From the NCBI GenBank assembly GCA_004138175.2, contig RYFE02000036.1, positions 1 through 57,196 on the forward strand: 57,196 bases of DNA. Reading direction: 5' to 3'. The stretch comes from Chloroflexales bacterium ZM16-3 (lineage in GTDB: Bacteria; Chloroflexota; Chloroflexia; Chloroflexales; Chloroflexaceae). A program made the position numbers and the translations under genes. This document shows, piece after piece, positions 24,488 through 32,841 of this stretch; the first letter of the stretch is position 1; each line of letters starts with the position of its first letter. The notes under the pieces were generated by a model. It was not told where the DNA came from and made no database searches. It saw only the letters and a program-made list of their open reading frames with translations.

Positions 24488-25567
24488 CTAAGCTTTCCAG
24501 AAGCTTAGGATGCCGGCGGCGACGAGGGCGAGGCCCACGAGTGCGAGGGCGGCGGCGGGCAGTTGGGCGGGTGCGCCGGTGGCGGGCAGGCTGGTGGCCG
24601 GGGCGACGAGGGCCTGGGCTCCGGCGAGCTGCGTCACCTTGAGCGGGAATGTCTTGCCGAGCAGCGCGGTGATAGACTGGTAGGTGGCGAGGGCGTTGTC
24701 GTCGGGCAGGGCGCTCTGGTAGCGCATGGCGCCGCTGGGGTTCTGCATGGCGACGAGTGCGGCCAGCGGCCCCTTGTCGCCGTTGGTGAAGGCGGCCGGG
24801 TCCTGGCCGAGGGCGATGAGGGCCTGGATGACATTGGCGGTGGAGTTGGCGTCGCTGTCGTGGCCGTAGGGCGAGGTCTGCGAGTAGGGGAATCCGCCGT
24901 CGCTGTTCTGCTGGCTGCGCAGGTATGCCAGGGCCTTTGTCCTGACGGCGCTGGACTGGGTCTGTCCGGCGAGGGCCTGGAGTGCCAGGCTGGTGGTGTT
25001 GGTGTCGCTGCCGGTGGCGGCGGTGCCGTCGAAGCTCCAGCCGCCGTCGTCGAGCTGGAGGCCGGCGAGGCGGTCGAGGGCGAGGGTGGGCGGGGTTGCG
25101 CCAGCGGAGCGGATGGCGAGCAGGGCCAGGGCGTGGCCGAAGACATCGGGGCCGTACTGGCCGCTGGCCGGGTCGTAGCTCTTGCCGATGGCGGCCAGCA
25201 GGTTGACCCCGCCGAAGCTGGTGGGGTCGCCGCCGGCGGCGAGGGCGGCGAGGGCGAGCTTGGCGGCGGCGCTGACGCCGCTGGCGGCGTAGGTGCTGGC
25301 CTGGGCCTCAAGGTAGTCGAGCGGGCTCTTGCCGCCCTTCGTCACGCTGGCGGGGCTCTGGCCGGCGGCGACGAGGGCGAAGACAACATCGGCGGTGTCG
25401 CCGGGGCCGAAGCCGGGGAATCCGCCGTCGGCCTGCTGCTGGGCGCGGGCCCATGCCAGGGCGGAGGCGGCGGCCTTGGCGGGGTCGGACTGGGCGCGGG
25501 CGGCCTGTGGGGCGAGGCCGATGAGCAGGGCGGCGGCGATTGCGATGGCGGCGAGCAGGTGGCGCAT
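24488..25567 (-). CDS. Exported terpene-cyclase/transcobalamin-like repeat protein with LPATG-type tail
   Basis: A 359-residue protein: signal peptide (about 1-25), then prenyltransferase/squalene-cyclase-like alpha-alpha repeats with QQADGGFPGFG, LQLDDGGWSFDG and QQNSDGGFPYSQ (repeated DGG[FW] motifs). The C-terminus has SLPATGAPAQ, a hydrophobic helix and FWKA, resembling a sortase-sorting signal. The repeats match the fold of transcobalamin/intrinsic factor as well as cyclases. Exported location and the DUF4430 partner favour a binding protein over an enzyme. It overlaps functionally with, and is coupled to, the following gene. AGGAAGG precedes the ATG. Confidence 0.75.
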   Translation of the reverse strand: MRHLLAAIAIAAALLIGLAPQAARAQSDPAKAAASALAWARAQQQADGGFPGFGPGDTADVVFALVAAGQSPASVTKGGKSPLDYLEAQASTYAASGVSAAAKLALAALAAGGDPTSFGGVNLLAAIGKSYDPASGQYGPDVFGHALALLAIRSAGATPPTLALDRLAGLQLDDGGWSFDGTAATGSDTNTTSLALQALAGQTQSSAVRTKALAYLRSQQNSDGGFPYSQTSPYGHDSDANSTANVIQALIALGQDPAAFTNGDKGPLAALVAMQNPSGAMRYQSALPDDNALATYQSITALLGKTFPLKVTQLAGAQALVAPATSLPATGAPAQLPAAALALVGLALVAAGILSFWKA

Positions 25568-25679
25568 GGGTAGACCTTCCTGGAAGCTTCAAAAGCAGGG
25601 CGGGGAATGGCTGGCCCGGCCCGCGTTCATGGTAGCACCCATAGTGGGCGGTAACACATAGGCTCGGGGGCGCACGACC

Positions 25680-26864
25680 ATGATGGAATCATTTTACGAC
25701 AAGCTGCCGGCGCTTGAGCGGTTCAGCGATATCGTTGATGCGAAGAACTTTGTGCCGGCGCCGGGCGACTGGCAGGTGGCGATCAGCGATGTGCGCGGAT
25801 CGACCAAGGCCATCGCCGCCGGGCGCTACAAAGAGGTGAACATGGCCGGGGCGGCCTCGATCGTCGCCCTGCTGAATGTCGCCGGGGGCCGCGAGATCCC
25901 CTTCGTCTTCGGCGGCGACGGGGCCACGCTGCTGATCCCGCCCGAGCTGCTGGGGCAGGCGCGGGCGGCCCTGGCCGGGGTGCGGGCGATGGCCCGGCGC
26001 GAGTTCGGCCTGGAGCTGCGGGTCGGCTTTGTGCCGGTGGCCGAGGTCTGCGCCTCGGGCGCCGAGGTGCTGGTGGCCCGCATGCGCGTCTCCGAGCACT
26101 ACGACCAGGCGGTCTTCAGCGGCGGCGGCCTGGCCTTCGCCGAGCATCTGATCAAGGACCCCGAGCTTGGCCCGCGCTACGCCCTAGCCGAGGCCGACTC
26201 CGCCGAGGAGGCCGACCTCTCGGGCCTGGAGTGTCGCTGGCAGGATGTGCCCAGCCGCCACGGCGAGACGCTGAGCCTGCTGGTGATGGCCGCGCCGGGC
26301 AGCTCGCCGCTGGCGGCCAGCGCCGTCTACCGCGAGGCGATAGCCCAGATCGAGGCGGCCTACGGCAGCGAGCGCGACTACCACCCGCTCTCGGTGTCGC
26401 GGCTGCGGGCGAACTTCAACCCCCTCCAGCTGCTCGCCGAGACAAAGCTGCGCACGCCGCCCGGCCCGCCCACCCGCCTGCGCTACCTGCTGGAGATCTG
26501 GGGCACGAACATCGGCGTCTCGCTCTACCGGATCTACCAGGCGGCGCGCGGCCAGACCCCGTGGTGGGACGCCTACCGCGAGGTGGTCTTCCGCACGGCG
26601 GACTATAAGAAGTACGACGACACCCTGCGCATGATCATCGCCGGGAACGCAGCCCAGCGCGAGCGGCTGACGGCCTACCTGGAGGATGGCTACCGGCGCG
26701 GGCAGCTCGTCTACGGCATCCACGTCACCGACCGCGCGCTGATGACATGCCTGGTCTTCGAGCGCATGGGCCGCCAGGTTCACTTTGTGGACGGGGCCGA
26801 CGGGGGGTACGCGCTGGCGGCGAAGGCGATGAAGGAGCAGTTGAGGGGCATCATGCAGAGCTGA
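25680..26864 (+). CDS. DUF3095 family protein (nucleotide-cyclase-like)
   Basis: A 394-residue soluble protein of the DUF3095 family. The N-terminal half (about 30-180) resembles a class III cyclase fold: AISDVRGSTKAIAAGRYK, then PFVFGGDGATLLIP and VARMRVSEHYDQAVFSGGGL. The C-terminal half carries RLRYLLEIWGTNIG and TDRALMTCLVFER. Family members are uncharacterised, so catalytic activity is not claimed. A second in-frame ATG follows the first at once. It is monocistronic, between divergent and convergent neighbours. Confidence 0.85.
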   Translation: MMESFYDKLPALERFSDIVDAKNFVPAPGDWQVAISDVRGSTKAIAAGRYKEVNMAGAASIVALLNVAGGREIPFVFGGDGATLLIPPELLGQARAALAGVRAMARREFGLELRVGFVPVAEVCASGAEVLVARMRVSEHYDQAVFSGGGLAFAEHLIKDPELGPRYALAEADSAEEADLSGLECRWQDVPSRHGETLSLLVMAAPGSSPLAASAVYREAIAQIEAAYGSERDYHPLSVSRLRANFNPLQLLAETKLRTPPGPPTRLRYLLEIWGTNIGVSLYRIYQAARGQTPWWDAYREVVFRTADYKKYDDTLRMIIAGNAAQRERLTAYLEDGYRRGQLVYGIHVTDRALMTCLVFERMGRQVHFVDGADGGYALAAKAMKEQLRGIMQS

Positions 26865-26884
26865 TGCCCTACATGTCCATTATT

Positions 26885-26962
26885 TTGTGCCAGGCAGGCA
26901 CATAGCGCACTGATGGTGCTGCGGCGCGGCGTAGCCGCGCCGCAGCACCATCAGTTTTTTTT
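26885..26962. terminator. Repeat-borne bidirectional terminator, 21-bp perfect stem
   Basis: A 21-bp perfect stem (26910-26930 / 26934-26954, loop GTA) is followed by eight Ts. A small GTGCC..GGCAC hairpin precedes it. It lies between the convergent DUF3095 and GH13 genes. A second family copy is at 32755-32841. Confidence 0.88.
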
Positions 26963-26989
26963 GTGGGAGAGCGAAGCTCTCCCACACCC

Positions 26990-28864
26990 TCACCGTGCGC
27001 AGGGTCTGCGACCCTCAAGCTCCTGCTGCCAGATCTGCGCGCCGAGGGCGGGCAGCCCGGCCAGGGGCAGCACCCCGCCCGCAACGGTGGCCGTGGCCCC
27101 AGAGAGCAGATCGCGCAGCTGCGCGCCGTCGGGCAGGCCGGCCTGGCGCACCGGCAGGGCCGCCAGGCCATCGTCGGCGCGGCGGGCCACGATGATCAGT
27201 CGCTCCTCGGGGGCCTCGCGCTGGAATGCCAGGGTGTCGCCTGCGGCATAGAGTTGCTGGAAGCCGCCCCAGCGCAGGGCCGGCGCGCTGCGGCGCAGGC
27301 GGGCCAGCTGCTGGAAGAGGCCGCGCAGATCATGATCCCAGGTCGACTCGTCCCAGGGCATACAGCGCCGACAGTCGGGGTCGCCCGCGCCCTCCATGCC
27401 CAGCTCATCGCCGTAGTAGACGCAGGGCACGCCGGGGTAGGTGAAGAGCAGGGCGGCGGCCACCCGCACGCGGGCCAGGTCGCCGCCGAGGATGCTGCGG
27501 AGGCGCGGGGTGTCGTGGCTGCCCAGCAGGTTGAGCTGCTGGGTGGCGATCTGCCAGGGGATGGCGGCCCGGAAGGCGGTGAGCTGGGCGGCGGCGGCCT
27601 CGCTGGGCATCGGCCACTGGTCGGCGTCGGGGCTCCAGCGGCCCGTCGCAGCCTCGGGCGCGGCCAGCCAGCGCCAGACCGGGAAGGTGAAGCCCTGGTA
27701 GTTCATCGTCGCGTCGAGCTCATCGCCCTGGAGGTGGGGCGTCCCATCGAAGAAGTGCTCGCCGAGGATGTAGGAGTCGGGCCGCTCGGCCTTCACGGCG
27801 CGGCGGATGCCCCGCCCGATCTTGTGGCCGAGGTTCGACGGCCCCTGGCGGCCGAGCATGTTGGCCACGTCGATCCGCCAGGCGTCGATACGGTAGGGCG
27901 GGCGCAGCCAGCGGCGCATGATCGACTCGGGGCCAGCGTACATCAGCTCGCGCAGGCGTTGGCTGCGATAGTCGAGCTTGGGCAGGGTGGCGATGCCCAG
28001 CCATGCCTCGTACTCGTCGGGGTGCCTGCGGAAGCTGAAGAACTCAGCCTCGGGCGCGCTAGGGTCGGCCTGGGCGGCACGGAACCAGGGGTGGGTCGCC
28101 CCGCAGTGGTTCGGCACAATGTCGAGCATCAGGCGCATGGCGCGCTCGTCGAGGGCCGCGCGCAGATCGGCCAGGGCCGCATCGCCGCCAAGGTGCGGGT
28201 CAACGCTGGCGTAGTCCGCCACATCGTACTTGTGGTTGCTGGGCGCGGTGAAGATCGGGTTGAGGTAGATCGCCGAGACGCCCAGATCCTCCAGGTAGCC
28301 GAGCTTCTGGGCCACGCCCTGGAGATCCCCGCCGAAGAACTCAGCCGCGCCGTTCTCCCTGTGCGGCAGCTCGCCCCAGGGGCGGGATAGCACCGGGCGG
28401 CCCCGGTAGATGTACTCGCCGTCGCGCACATTGTTCGACGGGTCGCCATCGGCGAAGCGGTCGGGGAAGATCTGGTAGAAGACCGCGTCGCGCAGCCATG
28501 GCGGGGCGTGGTAGTCGGCCAGGAGCTTAAAGTCGTTGGCGTCGGTGGGGTAGTGGCCCCAGACGCCGGCGGCGTTATACCAGCGCACGCCGGCCTCGGT
28601 GCGCAGCAGGAAGCGGTAGCCGATGCGCAGCATACGCACCGGCAGCTCAATCTCCCACCAGCGGCAGACCGCGTCGGACTCGGCGGGGCTCATAGGCGTG
28701 AGCGACTGCTCGCCGTCGGGGCAGGTGCGCAGGAAGACCGTATCGATAGGCGCATCGACATCGGCGCGGATGCGGATGACGGCGCTGTCGCCCAGGCGCG
28801 GCCCTGTGGCGCGGACGTAGGTCGGCGAGCCGTCGTGGTGGATGGAGGCGAGCCAGGTGTTCAT
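26990..28864 (-). CDS. GH13 glycosidase (maltodextrin glucosidase / neopullulanase-like)
   Basis: A 624-residue cytoplasmic alpha-glucan hydrolase. An N-terminal beta domain (about 1-130) precedes the catalytic barrel: FYQIFPDRFADGDPSNN, DIVPNHCG, nucleophile in YRIDAWRIDVANM, acid/base in YILGEHFFDG and LLGSHDTPRL. The FPDRF motif and N-terminal domain resemble MalZ and neopullulanases acting on maltodextrins. ATG 28864 is chosen; the frame continues upstream only into the TGCAAAA repeat, whose translation (LHFAFCILHF) is spurious. No maltose transporter lies nearby. Confidence 0.9.
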   Translation of the reverse strand: MNTWLASIHHDGSPTYVRATGPRLGDSAVIRIRADVDAPIDTVFLRTCPDGEQSLTPMSPAESDAVCRWWEIELPVRMLRIGYRFLLRTEAGVRWYNAAGVWGHYPTDANDFKLLADYHAPPWLRDAVFYQIFPDRFADGDPSNNVRDGEYIYRGRPVLSRPWGELPHRENGAAEFFGGDLQGVAQKLGYLEDLGVSAIYLNPIFTAPSNHKYDVADYASVDPHLGGDAALADLRAALDERAMRLMLDIVPNHCGATHPWFRAAQADPSAPEAEFFSFRRHPDEYEAWLGIATLPKLDYRSQRLRELMYAGPESIMRRWLRPPYRIDAWRIDVANMLGRQGPSNLGHKIGRGIRRAVKAERPDSYILGEHFFDGTPHLQGDELDATMNYQGFTFPVWRWLAAPEAATGRWSPDADQWPMPSEAAAAQLTAFRAAIPWQIATQQLNLLGSHDTPRLRSILGGDLARVRVAAALLFTYPGVPCVYYGDELGMEGAGDPDCRRCMPWDESTWDHDLRGLFQQLARLRRSAPALRWGGFQQLYAAGDTLAFQREAPEERLIIVARRADDGLAALPVRQAGLPDGAQLRDLLSGATATVAGGVLPLAGLPALGAQIWQQELEGRRPCAR

Positions 28865-29060
28865 AAAATGCAAAATGCAAAATGCAAAATGCAAAGTTGG
28901 AAGCAAATTCCAACTTTGCATTTTGGCAGTACCGCAAAAGGAACGCTGTGGTATTTACTTGTCATTCTGAGCGAAGCGAAGAATCCCGGCCGGGACCCTT
29001 CGCTTCGCTCAGGGTGACAGCGTTCCTTTTGCTCTACTGCGCATTTTGCATTTTGCATTG
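28865..29060. repeat. Inverted heptamer array (AAAATGC type), split by MITE copy 2
   Basis: The left arm of AAAATGC units (28865-28894) and AAGTTGG lead through AAGCAAATT to CCAACTTT and the right arm GCATTTT units. The right arm is cut by a 115-bp insertion (28926-29040) and resumes at 29041-29059. Deleting the insertion and one target copy restores a continuous palindromic array. Confidence 0.88.
28926..29040. mobile_element. Palindromic MITE, copy 2
   Basis: 115 bp flanked by the 8-bp direct repeat GCATTTTG (28918-28925 and 29041-29048). Terminal inverted repeats are GCAGTACCGCAAAAGGAACG and the complement of CGTTCCTTTTGCTCTACTGC. The core hairpin GAGCGAAGCGAAGAATCCC / GGGACCCTTCGCTTCGCTC matches copy 1 (12011-12133). 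It has no coding capacity; peptides such as SERSEESRPG read from it are artefacts. Confidence 0.92.
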
Positions 29061-29061
29061 G

Positions 29062-30561
29062 TTACTCCAGCGCGGCGGCCGCCGCCGCGATTCGGGCCAG
29101 CGAGCGCTCGCGGCCGAGGGCGGCCAGGGTGTCGAAGAGCGGCGGGGCCACGCTGCGCCCGGTGACGGCCACGCGGATGGAGCCGAAGAGCTGCCCCACC
29201 TTCACCCCCAGGCTCTCGGCCAGGGCGCGCAGCTGCCCCTCAAGCTCGCCGGTCTCCCATACCTGGACGGTGTTCAGGGTGGCGTGGGCGGCCCGCAGCA
29301 TATCGATGGTGCGCCCGGCGTCCATCTGCTTCTGGATGAGCAGCTTCGGCTCGTAGCCCTCCACATCCTGGAAGAAGAAGGACAGCATCTCGGGCGCCTG
29401 CTGCAGCTCCTCCAGCCGCTCGTGGACCAGCGGAGTCAGCCGGGTCAGGTAGCTGTAGTCCTCGGGGCGGGGCGGGTCGGCCACCATGCCAGCCTTCATC
29501 ATATAGGGCATGAGCAGGTCGGCCACATCGGCGGCGGGCAGGCTGCGGATATAGATGCCGTTCATATCCTTCAGCTTGTCGGGGTTCCAGCGGGCGGGCG
29601 ATGCCTGCACCCGCTCGATCGTGAAGCGCTCGACGATCTCATCGCGGCTCATGATCTCGGTCTTATCGTCGAAGCTCCAGCCCTGGAGCGCCAGATAGTT
29701 GAACATGGCCTCGGGCAGGTAGCCGCGCTCCCAGAAGCGGTTGGTCGAGACATCGTCCTTCCGCTTCGAGAGCTTGCCCTTGCCGTCCTGGCGCAGGATG
29801 TTGGGCACGTGGGCGAAGACAGGCAGCTCCCATCCGAGCGCGTTGTAGAGCATAATATGGTAGGGCGCGCTGGGCACCCACTCCTCGCCACGGATCACGT
29901 GGGTGACCCCCATCAGGTGATCGTCCACCAGGTGGGCCAGGTGGTAGGTGGGCATGCCGCTCGTCTTCAGCAGCACCAGGTCGTAGAGGTCGCCATTATT
30001 GATCGTGATCTGGTCGCCGCCGCGAACCAGGTCGCTGAAGCTAGTCGCGCCGTCCATCGGCACCCTGAGGCGGATGGTGAAGGGCTGGCCGCTGGCCTCG
30101 GCCTCGGCAGTCTGCGCGGGCGTCCAGTCGCGCTCGGGGCCACGGAAGCGGTAGCGCTCGGGGCGCGCGCCGCTGGCGGCCCAGGCGGCGCGCATGGCCT
30201 CGTCCTGCTCGGGGGTGACGAAGCACTTGTAGGCGTGGCCAGATGCGAGCAGCTGGTCGGCGTAGCGCTGGTAGATGCCCAGCTCCTTGCGCTCGGACTG
30301 GACGTAGGGCGCGTGGGGGCCGCCGATATCTGGCCCCTCGTCCCAGTCGATACCGACCCAGCGCATAGAGGCCGCAATATCATCGGCTGCGCCCTGGACG
30401 AAGCGCTTCTCGTCGGTGTCCTCTAGGCGCAGGATGAACTGCCCGCCGTAGTGGCGGGCGAAGAGCCAGTTGAACAGGGCCGTGCGCACGCCGCCGATAT
30501 GTAGGTAGCCAGTGGGGCTCGGCGCGAAGCGCACTCGCACAGGCCCGGTGATCTCTGCCAT
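29062..30561 (-). CDS. gltX: Glutamyl-tRNA synthetase
   Basis: GltX charges tRNA-Glu (and in some bacteria tRNA-Gln). The 499 residues carry the class I motifs RFAPSPTGYLHIGGVRTAL (HIGH-type, residues 10-28) and KGKLSKRKD (KMSKS-type, about residues 255-263), RLEDTD, RGEEW and a C-terminal anticodon-binding helical domain. ATG 30561 gives the canonical start MAEITGPVRVRFAPSP with GGGAG upstream. A -10 TATAAT on the minus strand (30604 to 30599) lies just upstream. The 3' end abuts the AAAATGC repeat. Confidence 0.96.
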   Translation of the reverse strand: MAEITGPVRVRFAPSPTGYLHIGGVRTALFNWLFARHYGGQFILRLEDTDEKRFVQGAADDIAASMRWVGIDWDEGPDIGGPHAPYVQSERKELGIYQRYADQLLASGHAYKCFVTPEQDEAMRAAWAASGARPERYRFRGPERDWTPAQTAEAEASGQPFTIRLRVPMDGATSFSDLVRGGDQITINNGDLYDLVLLKTSGMPTYHLAHLVDDHLMGVTHVIRGEEWVPSAPYHIMLYNALGWELPVFAHVPNILRQDGKGKLSKRKDDVSTNRFWERGYLPEAMFNYLALQGWSFDDKTEIMSRDEIVERFTIERVQASPARWNPDKLKDMNGIYIRSLPAADVADLLMPYMMKAGMVADPPRPEDYSYLTRLTPLVHERLEELQQAPEMLSFFFQDVEGYEPKLLIQKQMDAGRTIDMLRAAHATLNTVQVWETGELEGQLRALAESLGVKVGQLFGSIRVAVTGRSVAPPLFDTLAALGRERSLARIAAAAAALE

Positions 30562-30598
30562 TGATACTCTTCTCCCATCGATCACGACACACTGGGGT

Positions 30599-30604
30599 AT
30601 TATA
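30599..30604 (-). promoter_or_regulatory. -10 box upstream of gltX
   Basis: TATAAT on the minus strand predicts transcription starting near 30592, about 30 bases before the gltX ATG. The -35 region is not consensus. Confidence 0.5.
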
Positions 30605-30646
30605 TGCGAGATCGGACGGCTCTCCATTGCGCTTAGGATGGCGGCC

Positions 30647-30919
30647 CTAGCCCTTCCAGAGGCTGTTCCAGATATCCTGCATGGTCGTCTGGACACCGGC
30701 GATCGTCTGGCGCACCGGGTCGGGGGAGAGACGGGCGTCGAGGCGGGTGCGGGCGTCCTCGATCACCTCGGTGAGCATCTGGTGGGAGTGGTGGGCGTAG
30801 AGCTGCGTGAGCAGGTCGGCGTAGGCGTCGAGGAGCTGCTCGCGGTCGGCCTTAGGCGTCTCGTTGAGCAGGTTGTCCAGGATGCGCCTGGCGTTATCGC
30901 GGTAGTCTTCAACAGACAT
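30647..30919 (-). CDS. Small conserved-looking hypothetical protein, 90 residues
   Basis: Starts MSVEDYRDNARRILDNLLNE with AGGAG at good spacing and ends in QDIWNSLWKG. It is hydrophilic and predicted all-helical, with no signal or membrane segment. It lies upstream of gltX on the same strand, separated by 85 bases that contain a gltX promoter candidate. I do not recognise the family. GC-rich third positions and the strong ribosome site argue it is real. Confidence 0.7.
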   Translation of the reverse strand: MSVEDYRDNARRILDNLLNETPKADREQLLDAYADLLTQLYAHHSHQMLTEVIEDARTRLDARLSPDPVRQTIAGVQTTMQDIWNSLWKG

Positions 30920-31138
30920 AGTGGTACTCCTGTACGTTATGCCCATTATACGACCGGCGCATCGCCTTTGTTGAGCGACATCATACAACGTCACCTCCCG
31001 ACGGAGGCATGGATAGGCTTGGTGTCAGGTTTTGCGACGGTGGTACTATAGGCCGGGGTGGCCGCGCTCGCGCATCGTACCACTGCGGCCTACGGTAGAC
31101 TGCGGGCTAGTTCCCACCTCGGAAGATGTAGAAGACCA

Positions 31139-32662
31139 ATGGCTATCAGAAAACGAATCGCTGACGTGCACCTGCACAATAAGATTATGTCGGCGGAGGA
31201 TGCCGCCGATCTCATCCCGCCCGGCGGTACGGTTGGTATGAGCGGGTTTACCGGCGCCGGCTACCCGAAGGATGTCCCGCTGGCCCTGGCCGCACGCATG
31301 GAGCGGGCCTACCAGCACGAGCACCCCTTTAAGGTGCGCGTCTGGACAGGCGCATCTACCGCGCCAGAGCTCGACGGCGCCCTCGCCAAGGCTAACGGCA
31401 TCGAGCTGCGGCTGCCCTATCAGTCTGACCCGACATGCAGGACGCGGATCAATGACGGGCGCATGGAGTACCTCGACATGCACCTGAGCCATGTGGCCCA
31501 GGCGGTCTGGGAGGGCTTTCTGGGCCATCTTGATGTCGCCATCGTCGAGGTGACAGCCATCCGCGAGGATGGCCAGCTTGTGCCCTCGTCTTCGGTGGGC
31601 AATAACAAAACCTGGCTGGACTGCGCGGACAAGGTGATCCTGGAGGTGAACCGCTGGCAGCCCGAGCAGCTAGAGGGCATGCACGACATCTACTACGGCA
31701 CGCGGCTGCCGCCGGAGCGGCGGCCGATCCCGATCATTGCCCCCAGCGACCGGATCGGGGCGCCCTACTTCAACTGCAACCCCGACAAGATCGTCGCTGT
31801 GGTGGAGACGAACACGCCCGACCGGAACAGCGCATTTAGCCCGCTCGACGACACCTCCCGGCGGATCGCCGGCCACATCCTAGAGTTCCTGGAGCACGAG
31901 ATCCGCAGGGGCCGGCTGACGCCCGGCCTGCTGCCGCTCCAGTCGGGCGTGGGCAACATCGCCAACGCGGTGATGGCGGGCCTTGCCGAGAGCCGATTCG
32001 AGGGGCTGAGCGCCTACACCGAGGTGATACAGGACGGCATGCTTCACCTGCTCGACACCGGCAAGCTGACCAGCGCATCGGCCACGGCCTTCTCGCTAAG
32101 CCCGGACGCCACCAAGCATCTCTATGCCAACCTGGACGACTATCGCGGCCGGATCATCCTGCGGCCCCAGGAGATCAGCAACCACCCCGAGGTCATCCGC
32201 CGCCTGGGCTGCCTGGCCATGAACGGCATGATCGAGGCCGACATCTATGGCAATGTTAACTCGACCCACCTGATGGGCACGCGCATCCAGAACGGCATCG
32301 GCGGCTCGGGCGACTTCGCCCGCAACGCCTACATCTCGTTCTTCATGACCCCGTCCACCGCCAAGGGCGGGGCGATCTCGTGCATTGTGCCGATGGTCTC
32401 CCATGTGGATCACACCGAGCACGATGTCCACGTGATCGTGACTGAGCAGGGGCTTGCCGACCTGCGCGGGCTCTCGCCGAAGCAGCGCGCCGAGCAGATC
32501 ATCGAGCACTGCGCCCACCCCGACCTGCGCCCGGCCCTGCGCGACTACTACCGCCGCGCGATGGATGGCGCGTCGGGCAGACACACGCCGCACCTGCTCG
32601 ACGAGGCGCTGAGCTGGCACCTGGGCTTTGTGCGCGAGGGGAAGATGCCGCCGGTGCGCTAG
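31139..32662 (+). CDS. Acetyl-CoA hydrolase/transferase family (succinyl-CoA:acetate CoA-transferase-like)
   Basis: A 507-residue family I CoA-transferase. GMSGFTGAGYPKDVP (N-terminal CoA-fold motif), LPYQSDP, SSSVGNNKTWLD, LPLQSGVGNIANAVMAGL, the catalytic Glu likely in SAYTEVIQDGML, and GIGGSGDFARNAYISFFMTP and VTEQGLADLRGLSPKQRA near the end. Length and motifs match AarC/Cat1/Ach1 enzymes that move CoA between acetate and succinate. ATG 31139 gives the family N-terminus. It is monocistronic. Substrate choice cannot be decided from motifs alone. Confidence 0.9.
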   Translation: MAIRKRIADVHLHNKIMSAEDAADLIPPGGTVGMSGFTGAGYPKDVPLALAARMERAYQHEHPFKVRVWTGASTAPELDGALAKANGIELRLPYQSDPTCRTRINDGRMEYLDMHLSHVAQAVWEGFLGHLDVAIVEVTAIREDGQLVPSSSVGNNKTWLDCADKVILEVNRWQPEQLEGMHDIYYGTRLPPERRPIPIIAPSDRIGAPYFNCNPDKIVAVVETNTPDRNSAFSPLDDTSRRIAGHILEFLEHEIRRGRLTPGLLPLQSGVGNIANAVMAGLAESRFEGLSAYTEVIQDGMLHLLDTGKLTSASATAFSLSPDATKHLYANLDDYRGRIILRPQEISNHPEVIRRLGCLAMNGMIEADIYGNVNSTHLMGTRIQNGIGGSGDFARNAYISFFMTPSTAKGGAISCIVPMVSHVDHTEHDVHVIVTEQGLADLRGLSPKQRAEQIIEHCAHPDLRPALRDYYRRAMDGASGRHTPHLLDEALSWHLGFVREGKMPPVR

Positions 32663-32754
32663 GTAAGGGAAGGCGATCACCCAGGAGCCTGGATCTTCAA
32701 GCAGTTCTGCTTCCCCGCAGAGCGGCGTGGGAACTGCCAGCGAAGCTGGCAATA

Positions 32755-32841
32755 TGTTCAATTCTGTGCCCAGCAGACACATGCTGCACTGATTGTGGTG
32801 CGGCGCGGCATAGCCGCGCCGCACCACAATCAGTTTTTTTA
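32755..32841. terminator. Repeat-borne bidirectional terminator (second copy)
   Basis: CTGATTGTGGTGCGGCGCGG and its complement form a long stem around loop ATA, followed by seven Ts (32834-32840). It is preceded by a GTGCCCAGCAGACAC segment as in the 26885 copy, and lies between the convergent CoA-transferase and M20 genes. Confidence 0.87.

Noticed and set aside
28882-29080. Short open frames reading SERSEESRPG or SEAKNPGRDPSLRSG near the GH13/gltX gap
   Set aside because: They are translations of the MITE hairpin and the AAAATGC array, not genes. The same peptides arise from the unrelated copy in RAYT.
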